A stretch of 64,000 nucleotides of DNA from Chlamydiia bacterium (lineage in GTDB: Bacteria; Chlamydiota; Chlamydiia; Chlamydiales; GCA-2402025), in NCBI GenBank assembly GCA_030427725.1, contig JAUICV010000003.1:94304-158303 (forward strand). The letters run 5' to 3'. The first letter of the stretch is position 1. Every line of letters begins with the position of its first letter. Positions 17,725 to 26,474 of this stretch are shown here, piece after piece. Position numbers and translations under genes: made by a program. The notes under the pieces are model-generated. The model was not told the DNA's origin, did not search any database, and was given only the letters and a program-made list of their open reading frames with translations.

Positions 17725-20700
17725 ATGAATTTATCGAGACCTTTTATTAAAAGACCTGTGATGGCAACGCTGTTGATGTTGCCACTGATCGTGTTTGGAA
17801 TATACGCTTATAAGCTTCTTCCGGTTTCGACGATTCCTTTTATCGAACCGCCAATTATCGAAGTGTCTACAACGTATCCTGGCGCGAGTCCTGAAGAAAT
17901 GGGACGTTTAGTTGCCGGCCCTTTGGAAAGGCAGTTTATGCTTATGCAAGGGATCATGTTTGTCGCTTCACAAAATGATTACCAGACCTCAACGATTATC
18001 TGTCAGTTTCATAAAGATGTCGATATCAACGTGGCAGCTCAGGAAGTTCAAAACGCCATTGATAAAGCTCAAGGACAGCTTCCGAAAAATCTTCCAAATC
18101 CACCAACATATCAGAAAAACAACCCTTCAAACACTCCTATTTTATATGCGGTGATCCATTCTGATACCGTGCCAGCTTCAAAACTATATGAGTATGGTTA
18201 TACTTTTCTAGGTCAGCAAGTAGGGACAATTGATGGGGTTGCAGATATAGATACATATGGATTCCCTTATGCTGTAAGGGTGCAAGTTGATCCAGAGTCA
18301 CTTGCTGCAAAAAATATATCACTAAGTGAGGTCGCTCAGGCAATAGATCAAGAAAACCCAGATCAGCCAACAGGTAAGTTCTATGGTCCAAATAGAAGTA
18401 TAGTGACAAGAACTAAAGGTCAAATCTTTAAAGCAGATGAATACAACAACTTAATCATCAAATATCAAGATGGGAACCCAGTTAGAATAGGTGATGTAGG
18501 GAAGGCGTTCCCGAGCCTTCAAAATGACAAGCAAGATTTTCGTTGGATATGGAAAAATGATGGAGTCAATGAAGAAGATGAAGTTGTTGCCTTAGCAATC
18601 TACAAGCAACAAGGGTTTAATACGCTAAAGGTCAGTACAGAAGTTGAACAGCTTTTAATGAAGCTAAAAGAAGATCTTCCTCCAAGTATTAAGTTTTCAA
18701 TCCCCTTTACCCAATCAACTTTTATCGAAGAGGCTGTTGACGAAGTAGAGGTTACTTTACTTATTGCCTTTTTGCTAGTGGTAGTTGTTGTGTATGTCTA
18801 TCTTGGGAAAATACGGAATAGCGTCATCCCTTTGATTACATTGCCAATTACAATCACTGGAACGTTTGTTTTGATGTTTATTTTTGGCTATAGCATCGAT
18901 ATCATGTCGATGTCTGCCTTGACTTTATCAATCGGATTTTTAGTTGATGACGCCATTGTTGTTTTAGAAAATATTGTCAGACATGTCGAAATGAAAAAAA
19001 AGCCCTATCAAGGGGCTTTAGATGGTTCAAAACAAATCATATTAACAGTTATTTCTATTTCTATTTGTCTCTGTATTGTTTTTGTTCCGCTTTTATTTAT
19101 GCAGGGGATGATAGGAGCGATTTTTCATGAGTTTGCAGCAGTCATTCTAATCGCTGTATTATTCTCCGCTTTTATTTCACTGTCTCTAACTCCAATGCTC
19201 TGCTCTCGGTTTGTTCCTCCTTATGGAACTGAGAGAAAAACTCGCATGGAAAAAATTTCAGATCGTATCAATAACACGTTACTTAAGCTCTATGAGCCTT
19301 CGCTTAAATGGCTATTGCAGCATAAGAAATGGATTGTTGTCTTTTGTACGGTGAATGTCGCTGCATCGGTTTATCTTTTTGTCATTTTGCCGAAAGAATT
19401 TCTTCCAGAAAATGACTTAGGGGCTATTCAAGGATTTGCTATTGCAAAGGAGGGCACATCTCCTGAAAAGATGGACCGTATCATCGAAGAGTTTCAGCAA
19501 ATCATTATGAAAAATAAATATGTGAACACGATGGCTCGTATGGCCTCTGTTCCAACTGACAACCAGTCTATGTTTTTTGTTAATCTAATTCCATCTAAGA
19601 AGCGACCAGATATTTGGACTGTTATGAAACAAATACGAAAAGATTTAGAAGAAGTTGTTGGGGTCAACGTCTTTATGAAAGCCTTTCCATTGATTAACTT
19701 ACAAGTTGGAAACACGACATCTGGAAAAGCCAACTATCAATATATTCTTAAAGCATTTGATCAAGATGAACTGTTTGAATCTTCAGAAAAGCTTTTAACA
19801 GCTCTTAGAAAAAGACCTGAGCTAGCGCAGGTGAATTCTAACTTACTTGGGGATACTCCAATGCTAGATATATCGTTGCTTCGAGACCAGGCCCACTCTT
19901 ACGGCAACTTAAATGCAAGTGATATAGAAGATGCTTTGATGTATGCATATGGAGAGACCTATATCTCAAAGATTAATAATCCTGAGAATATGTATTATGT
20001 AATTTTGGAAAATAAACCAAGCGCTCAAAAAGATCCTCAAGATACATCACTGTTATATGTTGGTAAAAAAACCAGGCGTGTTGAAGACAATAATATGATT
20101 AATGAAAACGATTCTTCTAGAAATTCAACACAAGTTGCCATTGATTCTATTATTGATAAAAAAATTGTGGCCGGTCCTCTAGAGATTAATCACATCAATA
20201 CAATGAATTCTGTAACTATAGCTTTCGATGTAGGTGAAGGGTACGCCCTTTCTGAGGCTATTGCTGCTTTAGAAGACGAAGCAAAAAATGTATTGCCTCA
20301 AACTGTTTTTAGGGAGTTAGCTGGAAACACAGCAGCTTTTAAACAAACCTTTAGGCAGATGACGATCTTTTTGCTTTTAGCTATCTTTGTGATCTATATC
20401 ATTTTAGGTGTTTTGTACGAAAATTTCCTACAGCCACTCACTCCGCTGTCAGCGCTTCCAGTTGCAATGTTTGGAGGGTTGTTGACTCTTTTAATTTTTG
20501 GAGAAAGCCTTTCTATTTATGCTCTAATCGGACTGATCATGTTAATTGGTATTGTCATGAAAAATGGAATCTTGGTCGTTGACTTTGCTTTAGAAGAGAT
20601 GAATGACAATAAAAAAGATCCTTTTGATGCAGTGATTTCAGCGTGTCTGACTCGATTTAGACCTATTATTATGACAACACTTGCAGCAATGATGGGTGCT

Positions 20701-20895
20701 GTTCCTGTTGCAATAGGTGTTGGTGGAACGGTAGCTAAAGGTAGAGCTCCTCTTGGAATGGTCATAGTTGGTGGTCTTATTTTTTCTCAGCTCATCACTT
20801 TATATGTGATTCCAGCAATCTTTTTGATTGTATCTAAAGTTAATGACAAGGTTATTAACAAATATCCGATTTTTCAGGATCTAGATGTAGAGTAA
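17725..20895 (+). CDS. RND multidrug efflux permease (HAE1/AcrB-MdtB type)
   Basis: 1056 residues, the full family length, with the two-fold repeat of six helices plus a large periplasmic loop. The N-terminal FIKRPVMATLLML and FIEPPIIEVSTTYPGASPEEM are signature segments. The proton-relay aspartates are Asp408-Asp409 (GFLVDDAIVVLENIVRH), and the partner lysine is in GIVMKNGILVVDFA. It exports amphipathic compounds by proton antiport as a trimer with the adaptor encoded 3 bp upstream; the two genes form an operon. The exact substrate range is unknown. A small stem (GAAGC/GCTTC, 20905-20921) follows the stop and may help terminate. Confidence 0.93.
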   Translation: MNLSRPFIKRPVMATLLMLPLIVFGIYAYKLLPVSTIPFIEPPIIEVSTTYPGASPEEMGRLVAGPLERQFMLMQGIMFVASQNDYQTSTIICQFHKDVDINVAAQEVQNAIDKAQGQLPKNLPNPPTYQKNNPSNTPILYAVIHSDTVPASKLYEYGYTFLGQQVGTIDGVADIDTYGFPYAVRVQVDPESLAAKNISLSEVAQAIDQENPDQPTGKFYGPNRSIVTRTKGQIFKADEYNNLIIKYQDGNPVRIGDVGKAFPSLQNDKQDFRWIWKNDGVNEEDEVVALAIYKQQGFNTLKVSTEVEQLLMKLKEDLPPSIKFSIPFTQSTFIEEAVDEVEVTLLIAFLLVVVVVYVYLGKIRNSVIPLITLPITITGTFVLMFIFGYSIDIMSMSALTLSIGFLVDDAIVVLENIVRHVEMKKKPYQGALDGSKQIILTVISISICLCIVFVPLLFMQGMIGAIFHEFAAVILIAVLFSAFISLSLTPMLCSRFVPPYGTERKTRMEKISDRINNTLLKLYEPSLKWLLQHKKWIVVFCTVNVAASVYLFVILPKEFLPENDLGAIQGFAIAKEGTSPEKMDRIIEEFQQIIMKNKYVNTMARMASVPTDNQSMFFVNLIPSKKRPDIWTVMKQIRKDLEEVVGVNVFMKAFPLINLQVGNTTSGKANYQYILKAFDQDELFESSEKLLTALRKRPELAQVNSNLLGDTPMLDISLLRDQAHSYGNLNASDIEDALMYAYGETYISKINNPENMYYVILENKPSAQKDPQDTSLLYVGKKTRRVEDNNMINENDSSRNSTQVAIDSIIDKKIVAGPLEINHINTMNSVTIAFDVGEGYALSEAIAALEDEAKNVLPQTVFRELAGNTAAFKQTFRQMTIFLLLAIFVIYIILGVLYENFLQPLTPLSALPVAMFGGLLTLLIFGESLSIYALIGLIMLIGIVMKNGILVVDFALEEMNDNKKDPFDAVISACLTRFRPIIMTTLAAMMGAVPVAIGVGGTVAKGRAPLGMVIVGGLIFSQLITLYVIPAIFLIVSKVNDKVINKYPIFQDLDVE

Positions 20896-20941
20896 ACGTT
20901 TTTTGAAGCGTAGGTAGCTTCGTTAAACATTCCATAAGCGA

Positions 20942-21484
20942 TTAGGGGGTCTTTTTGTCTAGATAGCTTAAGATTTTCTGAGAGCACTCGGAAACAGTTG
21001 ATAACTCGGTGTTTACTGTAATTGTTGGACGTTCTGGCGAATCATAGGTTTCGTTAATTCCAGCTAGGCGAATGCTGTCATCGCTTTTTTGTTTATGATA
21101 AAGACCTTTTGGGTCCCTTTTTGCACAAGCTTCAACAGAGGCTTTTATCCAAATTTCAACAAATCGAATATTTTCGCGCTCAAAGCGCTCTTTGACCATA
21201 GTTCTGTAGATTTTTTTAGGAAAAACAAAAGCTGTAATTACATACTCTGTTCCTTCTCGAAAATGCTCTAAGGCTAGATCTACCATGCGATTTGCGTTTG
21301 CTTGAAGTCCTTTTTCCCCATGAGGAAGGTCGTTATTGAATCGTTTGCGAACAGCATCTCCATCAAGAATTTTAACTTTATGTTTACCTAACTTTTTTTC
21401 TGTGTATTCCGCTAATGTAGATTTGCCTGCTCCAGATAATCCTGTAAAAAATAGGACAGTTTTTGGCGAAAGTGAAACAGACAT
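20942..21484 (-). CDS. cysC: Adenylylsulfate kinase-like protein (CysC family)
   Basis: 180 residues with P-loop TGLSGAGKST near 14-23, ILDGDAVRKRFNNDL near 38-52, FVEIWIKASVEACAKRDPKGLY near 103-124, and AGINETYDSPERPTITVNT at the C-terminal side. These match APS kinase, which phosphorylates adenosine 5'-phosphosulfate to PAPS. AGGAG five bases before ATG 21484 is a good start signal. No sulfate adenylyltransferase (cysD/N or sat) or PAPS reductase is in the window, so it may serve a sulfotransferase or act on another nucleotide; genuine APS kinase activity is likely but unproven. Confidence 0.8.
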   Translation of the reverse strand: MSVSLSPKTVLFFTGLSGAGKSTLAEYTEKKLGKHKVKILDGDAVRKRFNNDLPHGEKGLQANANRMVDLALEHFREGTEYVITAFVFPKKIYRTMVKERFERENIRFVEIWIKASVEACAKRDPKGLYHKQKSDDSIRLAGINETYDSPERPTITVNTELSTVSECSQKILSYLDKKTP

Positions 21485-21606
21485 ACTATCTCCTAATAAG
21501 GGATTGAAAAGACATTATTTTACTAAAAGAGGTTGATTTAAGATAGGGGAAAAAAATTTAAAATTAAAATATTTATGTTTCCATGAAATTAATTAGTTTA
21601 AATATA

Positions 21607-23130
21607 TTATATTTTTGAAATAATAGATCTAAAATCTTCTTTATGTTCTTGAGAAGCTGCAAAAGGTGCTAAAATTTCATTTTTATAAGTTTCATCAGGG
21701 ATTCTTTCAAAAATCTCCGGGTTGCCAGCTATTCGAATTCCGCACATTTCTGCCCAACCTGGGCGATTACAGTTTTTACTTGAATAGACTTCTTTTAACT
21801 CTGGATTTGTATCCAAATTTTTTCTTAAAATAAAATAAAACTCGAATTTTCCATCTTTTCGGATATGAGTTACAAGATTCATAGAGGTATCTTTATGTTC
21901 TTCAGTATTGAATGTATTTTGGACGCTTTCTAAATATTTTTGTGTCGCCAAATCATTTTTATTAGCTGTAACTTTAAATACAGGTACCGGAAATTCCTTT
22001 TCGTCTAGTTGTTCGCATTTGAGATTGTCATTTATTGCAATGGTTGTCCCCGCGGTATTAAAAAGAGGAATTAGATGGGTTGGAGCATTCGTAAAAAGTT
22101 GAAGGTGTTGGTATGTGGCGTCGCTAGAAGTGTCTAAAGAATTTTGTCCGATAAAGCTACCTGGAGGAAGTTTTAGTGAAAGTTCTGCCATTGAGCGAAT
22201 ATTATTTGTATTGGATTGCAACTGCTCAGGTCTGGATTTTTCTTTAATAGATGATAGAAGTGTTTTTATGTCTTCAGTACTTAGCTTTGGAGGTAAAGCC
22301 CCAACAAAAGATAAAGATCCTTTCGAGGAGGTTTCAACTAATTTGTCTCGTTTCTGTTCTCTTATAGTATGAGCTTCTTTTAACACATCTTGTCTCTGAG
22401 GGAGAGCAACAGCAATAAATTGATTAGGGGTATATCGATGAGTTGGGACGCTAATTAACATATTTTGCGAAGATAGTTCTATTTTAAAGTAAGATTTATT
22501 TTTATAGTAGGCGTCTATATCTCTTTTAGCAGCTTCGAATTGCTTAGGGACATTGGTCATAAGAAGGAGCTCAGCGTAAGTATAAGAAACATCTCCAATT
22601 GTAATAATTTTATCTAAAGGAGGTTCCATGACATCTACTAGAGGCGATCCTGAAGGAAGTGGTGATTTTGCTTCTTTTCCGACCTTTCTTTCGATATGAA
22701 GGTAAGAGCTCTGTCTTGAAGATGGCCAAGAAGAGATGCTGTTATAACGTTTACCTCTTTGAATTTTAGCTTCAGTGATATGATCAAGTAGCGTAAGTGC
22801 AGATGCCATCCCCTCATTTTCTAGCCGTTTAGTGAGAAGCTTGTGGCTTTCTGCTGTGGGTAAAGAAGATACTACGGATTCAAACCTTTCAACACTTTCT
22901 TTTAACTGAACTTTGGTCATTATATGAGCATGGACTCGCTTAGCGGTTTTTTTAGGGACTTTTGGAAGTTGTTTAGCTTCTTGAACCCTTTTTTTACTAA
23001 GAGGTTTAACATCCTTATTATTAGACGTTTGAGGAATAGGTAACTGGATTTTTTTAACAGAGGGACCCTGTGACGTTTGGTGGCCTATAGGAGGCGGAGG
23101 GACACTTCCATCATCAAAATTAATTGTCAT
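21607..23130 (-). CDS. Unknown protein with a proline-rich disordered N-terminus (effector candidate)
   Basis: No family recognised. 507 residues, no signal peptide and no membrane segment. The first 70 residues are low-complexity, with PPPP near residue 11-14 and a strongly basic stretch (KKRVQEAKQLPKVPKKTAKR), a composition often seen in type III or IV secreted proteins. The rest is mixed alpha/beta. It is divergent from the equally unknown gene at 23233, with an AT-rich intergenic region of about 100 bp containing an (AT)n run near 23165-23179 that may hold promoters for both. Codon use is like the neighbours. A host-directed role is inference. Confidence 0.6.
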   Translation of the reverse strand: MTINFDDGSVPPPPIGHQTSQGPSVKKIQLPIPQTSNNKDVKPLSKKRVQEAKQLPKVPKKTAKRVHAHIMTKVQLKESVERFESVVSSLPTAESHKLLTKRLENEGMASALTLLDHITEAKIQRGKRYNSISSWPSSRQSSYLHIERKVGKEAKSPLPSGSPLVDVMEPPLDKIITIGDVSYTYAELLLMTNVPKQFEAAKRDIDAYYKNKSYFKIELSSQNMLISVPTHRYTPNQFIAVALPQRQDVLKEAHTIREQKRDKLVETSSKGSLSFVGALPPKLSTEDIKTLLSSIKEKSRPEQLQSNTNNIRSMAELSLKLPPGSFIGQNSLDTSSDATYQHLQLFTNAPTHLIPLFNTAGTTIAINDNLKCEQLDEKEFPVPVFKVTANKNDLATQKYLESVQNTFNTEEHKDTSMNLVTHIRKDGKFEFYFILRKNLDTNPELKEVYSSKNCNRPGWAEMCGIRIAGNPEIFERIPDETYKNEILAPFAASQEHKEDFRSIISKI

Positions 23131-23232
23131 AATAATATTATTGTATTTCTTTTTTTATCTTAACATATATATATATATTATTTAAACGTGTTATAATTAA
23201 ATTTAATGTATTAATGATGATGGTTGTTTCTA

Positions 23233-25368
23233 ATGTCATTTAAAGATTCAGTAGGTCGTAAAACAGATACCTCTCTTGATATTTCGGGGACAAAATTACC
23301 TGTGGAGCATGAAAAGGCTCACCAGGTGCCCGGTATTTCCGTTGAGCTGGAGAGCTCTAAAAAACTCGATGGAAGAGTCACTGTTGGAGACCCAAAGCTA
23401 ACTCCAGTTGTTTTTGATATAGAAGGACTTACGTCTGATGCTGTTGATGCGTATTTACTGTCAAATGCTAGCGAAAAACGTCGAGGTCCCGATTTAATTC
23501 TTAAAGGGGATGTCACTAGAAGAGATCGTATAAGTGGTGTTTATAAAATTGAAATTACTGAAGCTAAAGAAGCATTTAGATCAGAACTTCTTGGTAAACT
23601 CAAATCTGAGTGGGAAAAACTTTATTCCCCCGACAAGGTTGTACAACTTGAGAAGGCTTTTTTAACTCTTGCTCAACAAGTTGAGCAAGATGGGTTAGCA
23701 GCTGTTAGTAGCATCATCCCTACGAGCGACTTTGAACATTTTCTAGAAGCTTATACCGAATTGATGGAAGTACATGGAAACAAAACTTGGCTTCATTCTT
23801 ATGTTGATTTGAGACGACATCCTGAATTTCTTATGAATTCTTCGCATAATGAAGGTTTTTTTCATCCACTTCTTATTGCTCTTATTGCCTATGAAATGGG
23901 AGGTCCTATTCGATTGAATGACGCTCGCGCTAAAGATGCAGAACCTATGGTAGCTGTTACGTTAGACAATATGCTTCATATTGATAATGTTCCCTTTACA
24001 AAAGAATTTAAGATTACTCAATTCTGGCAAAAAGGAGAAGCGAAAGGTCCTGATGGTCAATGTTTTGTATGTTTGCCAGGGACTAATATGACTCCACGGG
24101 CTCCAGATGGGAAACTTGTAGATGGGAAACCGGTGCCATTTGAAAAATTGGAAGCTGATGAATCTGACACCGAGGATCTTGTCTTATATACGACAGAAGC
24201 TGGGAGTGTTTTTAGAACTGAAGAAGAATTAACCGGCGCTCTGAATGCTCAAAAAGATGCCTTGGGGATTGATAAGCCTTTAGTTTTAGGATTACGGGGC
24301 GAAGAAGTGTTTACAGCTGTTGCTGAGACTGGAAGTATGGTTCATCATCGATACAGAGTTCAAGGGGGGAATCCTCGTAGCTGTTTATTAATTGCATTTC
24401 ATTTAATCGAGGATGATCCAGGAAGACTTATAGCTGCTCAAAAAATCCGAGAATCAGAGATAAAACTAAAACAAGAATCGGAAGTTGAAGTAAGTGCTCT
24501 CAATAAATTTATTTTGGGAGGATATCCAGAAGACAAAAGAGCGATAAATCAAGAATTTCTTGAGGTTTTTGATAAGAGTGTAGCAGCTAAAAGTGCTAGT
24601 CTTTTAGACAGCTTTTCTGGTCGAACTGTATCTGAGCATAAACCTACAGTGCGTTCACCTCAAAATTTAGCGTTTTCTGATGAAGAAGTAGAGGAGTGGA
24701 AAGCATCAGTCCTGCATGGGCCCGGGACGACAGCAATAAAGGATGAACAAAAAATCTTGTCGCTTGGTGAAACAATGACAAGAGATGAATTTATTAAGAA
24801 GACAAAATTGTTAATGGCTTATGATAAAGCTGGCGTGCTCGAGTTGCCATTATATTCAGATGGTAGAGAAGAAAAGAGAAAATGGGCAAGAAATCAAATT
24901 CGAGAACTTACTTTAGAAACTCCTGATATTGTAGCATCAGATGTTAGTCCCTTAAGTTTAGACGCTCGTTTAAAAGATTGGGAAAGTTACATTACTCAAC
25001 CAAGAAAAGAGGATATCAAATCTAAAGCAGAGTTAGCAGCACATGCAAGAGAATTACAACAAATAGCTCAGAAATTGATGAATTCAAATGTATTTCCTAC
25101 AGATGAATTAAATTCAAAAATAGATAAAAAAGATATCCTTCCATCTATTCATCAGCTAATTCACGATTTGGCTGTTGCTATTGAAAACACTTCAAACTCT
25201 GAATGTTTCGTATCAACTGGATTATTTATTTTTTGGGCTTGTGATACTTTGAAAAGAGTAATTCCGAGATCAGAACTAGACCCAAAATTAGAGGAAATCG
25301 GGGCAGAGCTTTTGAAACACTACGTTTCTATGCTGGCAACTTTAGAAATACAAAAGCAGCATGCATAA
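23233..25368 (+). CDS. Unknown protein with a possible Fe(II)/2-oxoglutarate dioxygenase-like core
   Basis: 711 residues with no signal peptide. Around residue 249-252 there is LHIDNVPF (H-x-D), followed by GPDGQCFVCLPGTNM, then MVHHRYRVQGGNPRSCLLIAFHL near 369-390 (distal His and, 12 residues on, Arg). This order (HxD, PGT/PGS, H, R) is that of phytanoyl-CoA-type 2-oxoglutarate oxygenases, but the match is by eye and the family is not certain. The C-terminal 250 residues are helical and charged. ATG 23233 is preferred to TTG 23224; neither has a strong ribosome-binding site. Divergent from 21607-23130; the pair may be co-regulated. Confidence 0.6.
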   Translation: MSFKDSVGRKTDTSLDISGTKLPVEHEKAHQVPGISVELESSKKLDGRVTVGDPKLTPVVFDIEGLTSDAVDAYLLSNASEKRRGPDLILKGDVTRRDRISGVYKIEITEAKEAFRSELLGKLKSEWEKLYSPDKVVQLEKAFLTLAQQVEQDGLAAVSSIIPTSDFEHFLEAYTELMEVHGNKTWLHSYVDLRRHPEFLMNSSHNEGFFHPLLIALIAYEMGGPIRLNDARAKDAEPMVAVTLDNMLHIDNVPFTKEFKITQFWQKGEAKGPDGQCFVCLPGTNMTPRAPDGKLVDGKPVPFEKLEADESDTEDLVLYTTEAGSVFRTEEELTGALNAQKDALGIDKPLVLGLRGEEVFTAVAETGSMVHHRYRVQGGNPRSCLLIAFHLIEDDPGRLIAAQKIRESEIKLKQESEVEVSALNKFILGGYPEDKRAINQEFLEVFDKSVAAKSASLLDSFSGRTVSEHKPTVRSPQNLAFSDEEVEEWKASVLHGPGTTAIKDEQKILSLGETMTRDEFIKKTKLLMAYDKAGVLELPLYSDGREEKRKWARNQIRELTLETPDIVASDVSPLSLDARLKDWESYITQPRKEDIKSKAELAAHARELQQIAQKLMNSNVFPTDELNSKIDKKDILPSIHQLIHDLAVAIENTSNSECFVSTGLFIFWACDTLKRVIPRSELDPKLEEIGAELLKHYVSMLATLEIQKQHA

Positions 25369-25428
25369 AACAATCTCTAATTCTTGAGAGCTCTTGTATA
25401 GGAATATGAAGTACAAATACTGGTAGTT

Positions 25429-26085
25429 TTACCAAGGAAGTTCTCGTTCATCGAAAGCCAAAAACTTCCCACTAGTGTTTGCATCAAGGAATTTGATTTT
25501 TTCTAAGATTCCATTAACAGATGTTTCTGTAGAGATTTGTCCATCTGGGTTCATATCGGTTCTAACTGATCCTGGATGTACAAGAAGAACGGAAATGTTT
25601 TTGTTTTTAAACTCAAGGCTCAAACATTTCCCAAACATATTCAGTGCAGATTTTGAGGCTCTATAGGCATAAGATCTTGAAGTGGAAGCATCTCCTATAG
25701 ACCCCATCCTTGAACTCATCATTAAAACTTTTGCGTGTTCATTTAATTGATCAGATAGAGTTTTAGTAACAAAGAGTGGAGCTATCGAATTGACAAAGAA
25801 ACTCTTTTCAATAGCTTCAATAGAGAGGGTCTCAAAAGTATCTCGTAAATAAATTCCAGCTACATTTAAAAGCAGGTCAATTTCTACCCCTTCTAATGCT
25901 TTTTTAAGCTTTTCAAAGCTCTCTTTTTTTGAAAAATCAATTCCTTCTATAATATGAACTCTTAAGCTTTTAAGTTCTGAAGAGGCTTCTCTACAGACAG
26001 CATAAATTGTGTGAGAATCTTTTAATTTTCTGATAAGACCAGGACCTAAGCCTCTCGAGGCCCCAGAAATTACTGCAACTGGCAT
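25429..26085 (-). CDS. Short-chain dehydrogenase/reductase
   Basis: 218 residues. It shows the nucleotide-binding GASRGLG near residue 8-14, LLNVAGIY near 70-77, catalytic Ser in MMSSRMGS, YxxxK as YRASK near 144-148, and VHPGSVRTDM near 168. It resembles the C-factor/sniffer-type subgroup of SDRs that act as NAD(P)H-dependent carbonyl reductases. The substrate cannot be read from sequence. It stands alone, convergent with the unknown gene before it. No clear ribosome-binding site precedes ATG 26085. Confidence 0.85.
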   Translation of the reverse strand: MPVAVISGASRGLGPGLIRKLKDSHTIYAVCREASSELKSLRVHIIEGIDFSKKESFEKLKKALEGVEIDLLLNVAGIYLRDTFETLSIEAIEKSFFVNSIAPLFVTKTLSDQLNEHAKVLMMSSRMGSIGDASTSRSYAYRASKSALNMFGKCLSLEFKNKNISVLLVHPGSVRTDMNPDGQISTETSVNGILEKIKFLDANTSGKFLAFDERELPW

Positions 26086-26153
26086 AATTTACGGTGTACC
26101 TTTATATTCTTTTAGGAATTTGACTTTCTAACATAGTGGATGAGGAGATTTAA

Positions 26154-26441
26154 ATGAAGGTGTCAAACGACCTTTTGCTTATTGTGTATGTGCCCACAGA
26201 GTTTGCAGAAAAAATAAGAAGTGCACTTGGAAAATCAGGAGCTGGTCAAATTGGAAACTACTCATTTTGTAGCTTTTCTACTAAAGGTGTGGGTCGGTTT
26301 TTAGCAGGGGAACATTCCAATCCAGCAATTGGAGAAAAAGGACAGCTTGAAACGATAGAGGAAGAGCGAATTGAAGTTACTTTGCCAAGCAGTAAACTAA
26401 AAAAAATCATAGGGGCTGTAAAAAAAAGCCCACCCCTATGA
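26154..26441 (+). CDS. Stand-alone NIF3/YqfO C-terminal-like domain protein
   Basis: 95 residues. The pattern LIVYVPTEFAEKIRSALGKSGAGQIGNYSFCSFST, GVGRFLAGEHSNPAIGEKG and the closing EERIEV matches the small PII/CutA-like domain inserted in YqfO-type NIF3 proteins, here as a separate protein. Such single-domain copies are widespread and of unknown function; trimer formation and metal or ligand binding are plausible from the fold. AGGAG seven bases before ATG 26154 supports the start. The gene's last codons form one arm of an inverted repeat (see the terminator entry). Confidence 0.75.
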   Translation: MKVSNDLLLIVYVPTEFAEKIRSALGKSGAGQIGNYSFCSFSTKGVGRFLAGEHSNPAIGEKGQLETIEEERIEVTLPSSKLKKIIGAVKKSPPL

Positions 26442-26457
26442 AGAGGTCCCTCTTTTT
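26409..26457 (+). terminator. Terminator hairpins at the end of the NIF3-like gene
   Basis: ATAGGGG (26409-26415) pairs with CCCCTAT (26433-26439), whose last T begins the TGA stop, so the stem is inside the coding end. Directly after comes AAGAG-GTCC-CTCTT (26441-26454) followed by TTT. Either or both could terminate transcription against the convergent GT90 gene. Confidence 0.45.
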
Positions 26458-26474
26458 GTCTCAAAATTAATAGA

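Noticed and set aside
23164..23179. (AT)n run as a possible origin or regulatory element
   Set aside because: Short simple repeat in an AT-rich divergent promoter region; no other origin features.
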